NCBI GenBank assembly: GCA_037440545.1
Contig: JBBITX010000056.1
Location: 1-7,436, forward strand
Source: JAVZIQ01 sp037440545
GTDB lineage: Archaea; Thermoproteota; Bathyarchaeia; Bathyarchaeales; Bathycorpusculaceae
Reading direction: 5' to 3'
DNA: 7,436 nucleotides
The notes beneath the pieces were generated by a model. That model was given only the letters and a program-made list of their open reading frames with translations, made no database searches and was not told the DNA's origin. The translations under genes were made by a program, and so were the position numbers. Below are positions 1-6,124 of this stretch, piece by piece; within the stretch, counting starts at the first letter, position 1, and each line of letters opens with the position of its first letter.

Positions 1-145
1 TCCCGGTCAGGAGGCCGGCGAAGGCCATCAAGGGACTGGCGGGGTCGAGCGGAGCGAGCTGAGGGTCCATCCACTTGTAGAACAGGTGCGCCGCCAATCC
101 GCTCCCCAGAAGCCACTGCTGCACCTCTTCATCGGAGATCCCGAC
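1..145 (-). CDS. Aldehyde:ferredoxin oxidoreductase-like N-terminal fragment (partial)
   Basis: Read on the minus strand from about 145 down to 1, one frame is open throughout and translates to a segment with LLGSGLAAHLFYKWMDP followed by LDPASPLMAFAGLLTG. This spacing and wording match the first ~70 residues of the aldehyde:ferredoxin oxidoreductase family: the glycine-rich GxGLAAxLxY stretch, the DPLxPxxPL segment and the G-LTG ending. These are tungsten/molybdopterin and iron-sulfur enzymes that oxidise aldehydes, or act as related catalytic subunits, with ferredoxin. The fragment has no start codon, since the match stops near 145 where a different gene begins. Its 3' continuation is cut by the window edge. 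GC content is about 65%, far above the rest of the window, so it probably comes from another genome or was joined by assembly. The family call rests on motif recognition only; the substrate cannot be told. Confidence 0.7.
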
Positions 146-757
146 TACATGAAAATAGACTTGAATAAATACCTAACCTATGGTAATGCTGAGGAAGCCC
201 TTCGTAAAAAGCCTTTTAAGAGCCTAAGCTTAAGCGGTGGCGACACGACATTTTTTGTCGTTTCCGACGGCGAAACAGTTTTAGGCTTTATTCAAAGCCT
301 TTTCCTCCCATTCGGTTCAGGATTGATCTCTCTGGGTTTTCCAGTGCAATGCAGAGGTTCCGGGTTTGCCAAAAATGTCAATGTACCGAATAGTCCAGCT
401 CCCAGAAAAAGGCCTCTTACTACGCTTTCAATACTTGGCGTTAAAGACTTAGAAAAAATCCATTTAATTGGTTGTGCAGGCGGAGAGTGGAGGCCTCAAA
501 TCCACGCAAGAATATATGAAAACATATTTATTTACGGCATGAACCCTGAAGAGGCCCTTAAAGCTCCAAGGTTTATTTACAACGGAAACAATAGCCTCTT
601 AGCTGAATCGGGAATGCCTAAACCATCCCAACCCAAATTAACCTTTAAAAATTTGGAAAAGATAGGATTAGCCCATGTGGCAGTAAAGAATATAAAGAAA
701 AAGTTAACGCATCTAGCTTCTGATCCTAGAGGTGAAGGCAAAGCATTAGCCATATAA
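134..757 (+). CDS. Gamma-glutamyltransferase-like Ntn-hydrolase, C-terminal part (5' truncated)
   Basis: This is the C-terminal portion of a gamma-glutamyltranspeptidase family protein, an Ntn-hydrolase that cleaves itself so that a Thr becomes the N-terminal nucleophile of the small subunit. GDPDY (134-148) corresponds to the YLGDPDF region near the end of the large subunit. GGDTTFFVV follows, with the predicted nucleophile Thr codon at 245-247. FGSGL, RKRPLTTLS, GMNPEEALKAPRF and the terminal ASDPRGEG are all family landmarks. In place of the NNxMDDF loop of classical transpeptidases it has QCRG (347-358), closer to the QNRG found in YwrD-like members, and CAGGEWRPQ replaces the usual GSPGG block. 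Transpeptidase activity is therefore uncertain; it may be an acylase or amidohydrolase of unknown substrate. Full-length relatives have roughly 500-580 residues, so more than half is missing. The frame is open to base 2, but residues before GDPDY do not look like this family and overlap the minus-strand oxidoreductase fragment. I therefore start the gene near 134 and do not trust the GTG at 86. Confidence 0.8.
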   Translation, partial: GDPDYMKIDLNKYLTYGNAEEALRKKPFKSLSLSGGDTTFFVVSDGETVLGFIQSLFLPFGSGLISLGFPVQCRGSGFAKNVNVPNSPAPRKRPLTTLSILGVKDLEKIHLIGCAGGEWRPQIHARIYENIFIYGMNPEEALKAPRFIYNGNNSLLAESGMPKPSQPKLTFKNLEKIGLAHVAVKNIKKKLTHLASDPRGEGKALAI

Positions 758-815
758 CCAGCCTTAAAATTTCTGAACTTTTCAATTTTAGACGCTTAAT
801 AGAATAGGGCGCTTG

Positions 816-845
816 TTTTTTGGATGGCTGCTGCCAGATCTTTTT
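816..845 (+). terminator. T-run terminator candidates after the Ggt-like gene
   Basis: A run of six T (816-821) and a run of five T (841-845) lie 59-88 bases past the stop of the Ggt-like gene. Archaeal RNA polymerase commonly stops at oligo-T tracts without needing a hairpin. I see no strong stem before either run. Position supports the call, but short T-runs are common at this composition. Confidence 0.3.
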
Positions 846-866
846 AATGAAGAATGTTGATGGTGA

Positions 867-883
867 AAGGTAATATTTTTAAA
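867..883 (+). promoter_or_regulatory. TATA/BRE-like promoter candidate for the MFS transporter
   Basis: TATTTTTAAA (874-883), preceded by a purine-rich AAGGTAA, resembles an archaeal TATA box with a BRE. Transcription would start about 25 bases downstream, near 908, leaving a leader of 45-65 bases before the transporter reading frame. The call rests on shape and position only. Confidence 0.35.
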
Positions 884-974
884 GGAAAAGAAATAATTGC
901 CATATCCAGTTTCAGTTTAAGGCGCTTACTAATGGAACTGTTGGAGGGGCGAGAATGGATAATTTAATGTTTGG

Positions 975-2261
975 TTGCAGACGTTAGGGGGGATTGGTTT
1001 TAAAATTTGTTTGTTGAAGCCAAACCAGGCTGAACATAGGTGGTTCTTACTTGCCGCAGCGTTAGTCGCGATGATGGTGATCAGCATATATCAGTATTCC
1101 TGGTCACTTTTTGCAGCCGGCTTAAATGTAGAGTTAAAATGGGAGATGACGGTTATTCAGTTAACATTTGTTTTATTTACTTATGCTGCAACTTTTGTTC
1201 AGCCCTTTTCAGGCTGGTTTGCCGACAAGTATAATTCGAGGAACACTGCTGTTTTTGGAAGTTTACTCACTTTTTTAGGTTTTTCTGCATGTTCAATTGT
1301 AAATTCTCCTTTAACGTTATACTTGTACTACACTGTAGGTTCGGTTGGAGTTGGGATTCTTTATGGCTTATGCACAGCAGTGGCGGTAAAGTGGTTTCCA
1401 GACAGGAGGGGACTTGCAACTGGACTTGTAACCTTCGGATTCGGCGGAGGCACTATGTTCTTTAACCTTTTAATCCAATCACTTATTTCAACGTATGGGG
1501 TGAAAAACGCCTTTCTCTATGTCAGTATAATAATGTTAGTTGCCACTATGCCATTTGCCATTATCTGCAGTTTTCCAGAATCCCCCAAGCCGAGGGCAGT
1601 GTTGGGACAGTTGCCTCAAACCTCTGAAAAGGTGGAAAATGAAAAGGATTGGGTTTGGTTTAGAATGATTAGAACATATCAGTGGTGGCTGATATACTTA
1701 ACTTTCACAGTTATTGCAGCTATAGCCCTTCTGTTTGGCGCCCAGATTAAACCCTTAGCCATGGAACTTGAAATACCTGAAAGCACACTGAACCTAACCT
1801 TAGTTCTTTTTCCTTTAGCTAACGGTTTCAGCAGAATCTTAGGCGGATGGATTTCCGACCACATAGGGAGACAGGCAACCGCAACGTTGTTTTATGCTTT
1901 GTCAGGCATATTTATGATACTCCTAGGAGTTTTCGGTTCCTCTGCTTTTAGCTTCTCCATATTTGTAACACTTTCCATCCTCTTTGCAGGAGCAGTATTC
2001 GCATTTAACCCCCTGTTTATAGGAGAATTTTACGGATCTAAATACGCAACAATAAATTATGGAATAACCTACACTGCTAAGTCATGGGGCGGACTCATAG
2101 CAGGCTATTTAACATCATGGTTGCAAGCCACATTCGGAAGCTATTCCTATTCCATATTTGCCCTAGGTACCGCAGCTCTAATATCCGCAGCCCTAGTTAA
2201 TCCATACTTACTTAAAAATCCAAAAGGACACACCAACCCGAAGGAGAAAGCCAAATTTTAA
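975..2261 (+). CDS. MFS transporter, oxalate/formate antiporter (OFA)-like
   Basis: This is a 12-helix major facilitator of 428 residues, located in the cytoplasmic membrane. The first helix begins near residue 23. The TM2-TM3 loop carries MFS motif A as GWFADKYNSRN (80-90), with its second-half counterpart GWISDHIGRQ (291-300). AVKWFPDRRGLATGL (137-151) is the hallmark of the oxalate:formate antiporter (OFA) family. A hydrophilic central loop spans about 200-230. Arg287 in FSRILGG and Lys369 in TYTAKSWGG lie where OxlT has its substrate-binding Arg in TM8 and Lys in TM11. This alignment is from memory and suggests a carboxylate substrate without fixing it. The start is unsettled. TTG 975 is the first start in frame after a stop at 960-962, and TTG 1011 or 1014 would give a tighter N-terminus. 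The best ribosome binding site (943-949) instead serves an ATG at 955 in another frame. It is 217 bases from the Ggt-like gene with a promoter candidate between, so co-transcription is doubtful. Confidence 0.85.
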   Translation: MQTLGGIGFKICLLKPNQAEHRWFLLAAALVAMMVISIYQYSWSLFAAGLNVELKWEMTVIQLTFVLFTYAATFVQPFSGWFADKYNSRNTAVFGSLLTFLGFSACSIVNSPLTLYLYYTVGSVGVGILYGLCTAVAVKWFPDRRGLATGLVTFGFGGGTMFFNLLIQSLISTYGVKNAFLYVSIIMLVATMPFAIICSFPESPKPRAVLGQLPQTSEKVENEKDWVWFRMIRTYQWWLIYLTFTVIAAIALLFGAQIKPLAMELEIPESTLNLTLVLFPLANGFSRILGGWISDHIGRQATATLFYALSGIFMILLGVFGSSAFSFSIFVTLSILFAGAVFAFNPLFIGEFYGSKYATINYGITYTAKSWGGLIAGYLTSWLQATFGSYSYSIFALGTAALISAALVNPYLLKNPKGHTNPKEKAKF

Positions 2262-2657
2262 TAGGCCCAGTTAACTCCTTTAAAGTCTCGCCCAATCTTC
2301 ACAGCAAATCCCTATCGCGCACTGGACATAATTTAATCCACAGTATAGCAATTTCAAGTTTCCAGTTAAACCGAGCACGCCTTAAGTCTTCAAAATTAGG
2401 TAGTCAGCCAAGTTTCGCTTAGTTGTGCGCGGTCCGCCAAGAAAGTGAGTGGAAAAAGAAAAAATGAAAAGTCGTGTGATGTGTGGACATCTAAGTGTTT
2501 ATAGAGAGGGGTTGGGTTAAATTTTAATTGGATGCCTTAAATTTTAGGAAGGGAAACAGCTGCTTTGCTGCCGATTTCTAATAGTTAAAACTGATTCAAA
2601 AAGGTTATATTTGGCTGGAACTATTTTGGTGTATTTGCGGGTGTAATGTGATGCAAG
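2262..2657. other. 396-base intergenic stretch without a supported gene
   Basis: I find no convincing open frame, tRNA or strong hairpin between the transporter and ileS. The longest ATG frame noticed (from 2464) gives only 18 residues and has no convincing ribosome binding site. The visible features are two exact copies of TTAAATTTTA exactly 20 bases apart (2517-2526 and 2537-2546), and an ileS promoter candidate near 2605. The stretch could hold an untranslated leader or an unrecognised small RNA, but nothing in the sequence requires it. Confidence 0.5.
2598..2612 (+). promoter_or_regulatory. ileS: TATA/BRE-like promoter candidate for ileS
   Basis: An A-rich BRE-like stretch (AAAAAGG, 2598-2604) is followed directly by TTATATTT (2605-2612). 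Starting about 25 bases further on would put the mRNA 5' end near 2634-2638, about 20 bases before the GTG start. That fits the short leaders usual in archaea. GTGAT (2648-2652) matches part of the archaeal Shine-Dalgarno GGAGGTGAT, five bases before the start. Confidence 0.45.
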
Positions 2658-5600
2658 GTGACCGTCAAATTCCAATTTAACGTGGATAAGTGGCTTGGCG
2701 CAGAGTACCGCCCGCTAGAATTCGAAAAAGAGATTCGTGCATTTTGGGAGGAAAACAGGTTAAATGAGAGGCTGATGGCTTACAGGGAGAAGGTTAACAT
2801 TGGAGTTTGCGGGTGGGTTGAGGGGCCTCCAACTTTGAACGGTGTGCCCCATGTGGGTCACGCTAGAGGCCGCGTTATAAAGGATTTGTTTTTCAGATTT
2901 AAGACTATGCAGGGCTATTTTATGCCCTTCTGGGCTGGTTGGGACTGTCAGGGCTTACCTGTGGAGCTTGAGGTTGAAAGGCTTTTAGGCGTGAAGAACA
3001 AGCGGGAGCTTCTTGAAAGGGTTGGGGAAGAACGTTTCATAGAGGAGTGTAAGAAGGCTATTATGCGCTACCATAAGGAGTGGGTTGAAGCGGATAGAAA
3101 GCTTGGGATATTCATAGACCAGAATAGGGCTTACTGGACTTATCTGGACAGCTACATAGAAAGGGAGTGGCAGTATCTTAAAAGGGCATGGGAGCAGGGC
3201 CTTCTTGAGGAGGGCCACTATGTTGTTGCCTACTGTCCAGGATGCCAAACAAGCCTAAGCAGTGCTGAAGTGGGCTATGAAGGCTCCTATAAAGAGGTTG
3301 AAGATCCATCTGTCTACTTCAAGTTTAAGCTGGCAGGAAGCCCTAACGAGTACTTTCTAGTGTGGACAACTATGCCCTTCACAATCATAACGGACATGAT
3401 GTTGGCTGTTCACCCTGAAGCTGAATATGCCAAAGTAAACGTTAACGGCGAGAAGTGGATAGTTGTGAGGCAACGCTTAGAACCCCTGATGCGGGAGCTG
3501 GGCATTGAAAAATACGAGATTGCTGAAACCTTATCGGGTAAAAGCCTTGAAGGCCTAAAGTATGATTATCCATTTAAGGATATGATTCCAAAACAGGCTG
3601 AGCTTGATGGACATCCCCTTGTCCACAGAGTTGTATGCGAAGAATTCGTCGACGTTAACACTGCAACTGGAATTGTACACTTATCCCCTGGAAACGGGGA
3701 GGAAGACTATGCTGCAGCCTTGAAAAGAGGGGTTCCAGTCTTCGCCCCATTCGACGATGAGGCTAAATTCACAGAAGAGGCTGGAGACTTCAGCGGAGTT
3801 TTCGCAAGAGACGCTGATGCAATGGTTGTTGAGGAGCTTCGAAGAAGAGGCCTAATAGTTAAGGTTGAAACCATAAGACATGAGTATCCAACATGTTGGC
3901 GCTCCCACCATAAGCTTGTCTGGGTTGCAAGAAGGGAGTACTTCATAAGAACAGATAGGATTAAAGAAAAAGTTTTGGAAGCAGCTGAAAAGGTTGAGTA
4001 CTTTTTTGAAGCTCCTAAAAACCGTTTCATATCCTTCCTTAAAGAGGGGAAGCCATGGTGTATTTCAAGGGAACGCGTATGGGGAGCTCCCCTTCCAATA
4101 TGGAGATGTGAAAATTGCGGGTCGAAAACGCTTATAGCAACTAAAAAGGAGCTTATGGATAAGGCTTTGGAAAAGCCTGAAGAAAACTTTGAACTTCATA
4201 AGCCATGGATAGATCGTGTGAAAATAAAATGCAACGTTTGCGGAGGCTTAATGCGTAGAGAACCCTTCGTCCTTGACACTTGGCATAACAGCGGAGCTTC
4301 ACCATACGCAAGGTTTACAGATGAAGAATTTCAAAAATATGTGCCGGCAGGTTTCCTCACAGAAGGAATAGATCAAACTCGAGGATGGGCAAACTCGCTT
4401 CTTCTGGAGCATGTAATTTTAACAGGCAAAGCTGAACCTCCCTATAGGGCTTTCCTCTTTCAAGGGTTAACACAGGATGCTCAGGGCAGGAAAATGAGTA
4501 AAAGCCTTGGAAACATAATAGAGGTAAACAGCCTTCTTGAAAAGGTCTCGGCGGACATTTGCAGATTCTACCTCATGAGGAAGTGTTCACCCATAGAGTT
4601 TATGAACTTCGACTTAAAAGAGCTGAGTAGACGTCCATACCAGGTGCTTTCAACCCTCTACCACCTGAGCAGATTCTTCATACAAAACGCTGAATATGAC
4701 AAATATAGTCCGGATAGGCATACCCTTGAATGGGCAAGGCGGAACAACCTGCTGAAAAAGCCGGACTTATGGCTTCTCTCAAAACTTCAGAAAATAATAG
4801 AGGAGTACACGGCCTACCTGGAGAAATGCGAGTTTAACACAGCCCTAGCTGAAATTGAAAGCTTCCTAATTGAAACCATAAGCCGCCTCTACGTTCCCAT
4901 GATAAGAAAAGAACTTTGGACAGATGACCCTGAAACATTAAACAGGAGACTAGCAATATACACAACCCTATGGCACACGTTAAAAACAGTTACAGTACTC
5001 TTCAACCCTGTAACGCCATTCTTATGCGAAGCCCTATACCAGAAAATCTACAGAAAACTCGACAAAACCCTTCCAGATTCAATAAACTTTGAAAATTGGC
5101 CGAAGCCAGAAGTTGAATTGCGAAACAAAACATTAGAGGAAGATTTTGAAAACCTTATAAAATGCATTTCAGCAGTTTACTCCGCAAGACAATCAGCAAA
5201 ACTTAAAAGAAGATGGCCTCTCAGAAAAGCAGTTATCATCGCACCTGAAAAAGTATGTAGAGCCCTCCAAAACCTAAACGAAGTGTTCCTTGAACTTGCA
5301 AACGTTAAAGAAGCAGAATACGTAAATGAAACTCCTGAAAAAGTTAAAGCCGAAGCACAAAATGGAAAATGGACACACACCACTGAAAAAGAAATAGAAA
5401 TCTACTTAGACCTACACAGAGACGAAAAACTCATAGGCGAAGGATTAATGCGTGACATAGCCAGAAGAGTTCAATCCCTAAGAAGAGAGCTGGGCTACAT
5501 ACCCACAGAAATACTTGAAACAGTCCACATAGCAGGTCTTGAAGAGGAAAACGTTAAACTTCTACAACCCTTCCTCAAAGAAATGGCTGAACTAGTCCGC

Positions 5601-5699
5601 GCAAAAAAAGTCAAACTCCAAAGCACCATACCCCAAAAAGAAGAAAAATGGCATGAAAACTCCCTAGATGAAAAGAAAATCTACATAGCCATAGAATAA
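2658..5699 (+). CDS. ileS: Isoleucyl-tRNA synthetase
   Basis: This class I aminoacyl-tRNA synthetase charges tRNA-Ile with isoleucine and hydrolyses misformed Val-tRNA in the cytoplasm. At 1013 residues it is of normal length. In order: the Rossmann fold with HIGH motif HVGH (65-68); GWDCQGLPVE (94-103); the CP1 editing domain with WTTMPFT (236-242) and GIVHLSPGNGEEDY (338-351), where Asp350 probably fills the conserved editing Asp position; WCISRERVWGAPLPIW (467-482); a zinc ribbon with Cys pairs 484/487 and 525/528; KMSKS (612-616); a helical anticodon-binding domain with a conserved RRWPLRKA (851-858); and a C-terminal domain from about 890. The start is GTG at 2658. An in-frame TGA at 2649-2651 rules out anything earlier, and a partial ribosome binding site fits. 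Oddities: the usual His of WDxHGLP is Gln97, and the Thr-rich editing motif TTTPWT reads TTMPFT. This may mark a divergent archaeal subclade. It appears to be transcribed alone. Confidence 0.96.
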   Translation: MTVKFQFNVDKWLGAEYRPLEFEKEIRAFWEENRLNERLMAYREKVNIGVCGWVEGPPTLNGVPHVGHARGRVIKDLFFRFKTMQGYFMPFWAGWDCQGLPVELEVERLLGVKNKRELLERVGEERFIEECKKAIMRYHKEWVEADRKLGIFIDQNRAYWTYLDSYIEREWQYLKRAWEQGLLEEGHYVVAYCPGCQTSLSSAEVGYEGSYKEVEDPSVYFKFKLAGSPNEYFLVWTTMPFTIITDMMLAVHPEAEYAKVNVNGEKWIVVRQRLEPLMRELGIEKYEIAETLSGKSLEGLKYDYPFKDMIPKQAELDGHPLVHRVVCEEFVDVNTATGIVHLSPGNGEEDYAAALKRGVPVFAPFDDEAKFTEEAGDFSGVFARDADAMVVEELRRRGLIVKVETIRHEYPTCWRSHHKLVWVARREYFIRTDRIKEKVLEAAEKVEYFFEAPKNRFISFLKEGKPWCISRERVWGAPLPIWRCENCGSKTLIATKKELMDKALEKPEENFELHKPWIDRVKIKCNVCGGLMRREPFVLDTWHNSGASPYARFTDEEFQKYVPAGFLTEGIDQTRGWANSLLLEHVILTGKAEPPYRAFLFQGLTQDAQGRKMSKSLGNIIEVNSLLEKVSADICRFYLMRKCSPIEFMNFDLKELSRRPYQVLSTLYHLSRFFIQNAEYDKYSPDRHTLEWARRNNLLKKPDLWLLSKLQKIIEEYTAYLEKCEFNTALAEIESFLIETISRLYVPMIRKELWTDDPETLNRRLAIYTTLWHTLKTVTVLFNPVTPFLCEALYQKIYRKLDKTLPDSINFENWPKPEVELRNKTLEEDFENLIKCISAVYSARQSAKLKRRWPLRKAVIIAPEKVCRALQNLNEVFLELANVKEAEYVNETPEKVKAEAQNGKWTHTTEKEIEIYLDLHRDEKLIGEGLMRDIARRVQSLRRELGYIPTEILETVHIAGLEEENVKLLQPFLKEMAELVRAKKVKLQSTIPQKEEKWHENSLDEKKIYIAIE

Positions 5700-5770
5700 G
5701 ACGAAAATTGACAGAACCTCCTTAAAATAAAATATCAAAAGACATGTTTGTGAAGGGAAAAAGAGAAAAC

Positions 5771-5785
5771 CGAAAGCTCTAAATG
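5771..5785 (+). promoter_or_regulatory. BRE/TATA-like promoter candidate for tRNA-Ala
   Basis: CGAAAGC (BRE-like) followed by TCTAAATG ends about 35 bases before the tRNA. A start 25 bases downstream of the box would leave a leader of roughly ten bases to be removed by RNase P. Position and shape are the only support. Confidence 0.35.
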
Positions 5786-5819
5786 CTGTCGCAGTCCTCT
5801 TTCCTCCCATGAGGACATG

Positions 5820-5893
5820 GGGCCGGTAGTTCAGCTGGTATGAACGCCGCCCTCGCACGGCGGAAGTCGCGGGTTCAAATCCCGCCCGGTCCA
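5820..5893 (+). tRNA. tRNA-Ala, anticodon CGC
   Basis: A complete cloverleaf without intron delivers alanine to GCG codons. The acceptor stem GGGCCGG pairs with CCGGTCC, including the G3:U70 wobble pair that is the main identity signal for alanyl-tRNA synthetase. The D stem GTTC/GAAC closes a loop with the conserved GG. The anticodon stem CCGCC/GGCGG closes the loop CTCGCAC with anticodon CGC at 5854-5856. The five-base variable loop is AAGTC. The T stem GCGGG/CCCGC closes TTCAAAT. The discriminator is A at 5893, and the next bases are CTA, so CCA is not encoded and must be added by CCA-adding enzyme. It lies 120 bases after ileS on the same strand. A minus-strand frame across it that reads AGFEPATSAVRGRRSYQLNY is the familiar antisense artefact of tRNA genes, not a protein. 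Confidence 0.97.
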
Positions 5894-5894
5894 C

Positions 5895-5920
5895 TAAAAT
5901 TTTAAGCGAATTCGATTTTT
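5895..5920 (+). terminator. Terminator candidate after tRNA-Ala
   Basis: Two short palindromes, TAAAATTTTA (5895-5904) and CGAATTCG (5907-5914), directly follow the tRNA and lead into a T5 run (5916-5920). Oligo-T tracts just past tRNA genes are typical archaeal stop sites. Confidence 0.5.
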
Positions 5921-5934
5921 CCACAACGTCCCAC

Positions 5935-6010
5935 TAAATGCCGTGAATAGGCATTTATTCAGCTTGCTTCCCCATTGGGCTTCCCAGTTATGGCTGAAAT
6001 CTTCACGGCA
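5935..6010 (+). other. Foldable element with two competing hairpins, possible structured RNA
   Basis: One fold is a nested hairpin. A perfect 9-bp base stem joins TGCCGTGAA (5939-5947) to TTCACGGCA (6002-6010). An inner 6-bp stem joins TTCAGC (5958-5963) to GCTGAA (5993-5998). A terminal stem joins ATTGGG (5974-5979) to CCCAGT (5983-5988), with one G-U pair. The alternative is a perfect 8-bp hairpin, TAAATGCC (5935-5942) with GGCATTTA (5950-5957), which uses part of the same 5' arm, so the two cannot coexist. It sits 41 bases after the tRNA and 115 bases before the HAD gene. I do not recognise a known RNA family. Whether it is transcribed is unknown, and the likeliest HAD promoter lies downstream of it. 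Confidence 0.4.
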
Positions 6011-6066
6011 AAAGCATTATCCCTTTAAAGCTATGAAAAATTTCAGGGGACAAGCTTATGCCTTAG

Positions 6067-6092
6067 AGTTTATTTTTGTAAGCTTTTATTTT
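6067..6092 (+). promoter_or_regulatory. TATA-like promoter region for the HAD hydrolase
   Basis: Two T/A boxes, around 6068-6076 (TTTATTTTT) and 6083-6092 (CTTTTATTTT), could serve as TATA elements, giving transcription starts near 6098 or 6113. The first lies between the arms of an inverted repeat, AAGCTTA (6052-6058) and TAAGCTT (6079-6085). Confidence 0.3.
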
Positions 6093-6124
6093 AGTTGAAA
6101 TGGTTAATTTCTGAGGGATGAGGG

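Noticed and set aside
2..133. Plus-strand open frame continuing upstream of the Ggt-like gene, including a GTG at 86
   Set aside because: The translation has no Ggt resemblance and is the shadow of the minus-strand oxidoreductase fragment. The frame is open partly because of high GC.
3707..4030. Minus-strand open frame of 107 residues within ileS
   Set aside because: It is antisense to the conserved editing domain of ileS, has a low-complexity Ser/Ala-rich translation and shows no motif.
5664..5924. Minus-strand frame of 86 residues containing AGFEPATSAVRGRRSYQLNY
   Set aside because: This is the reverse complement of the tRNA-Ala gene, a frequent false protein in databases. The tRNA cloverleaf explains the sequence fully.
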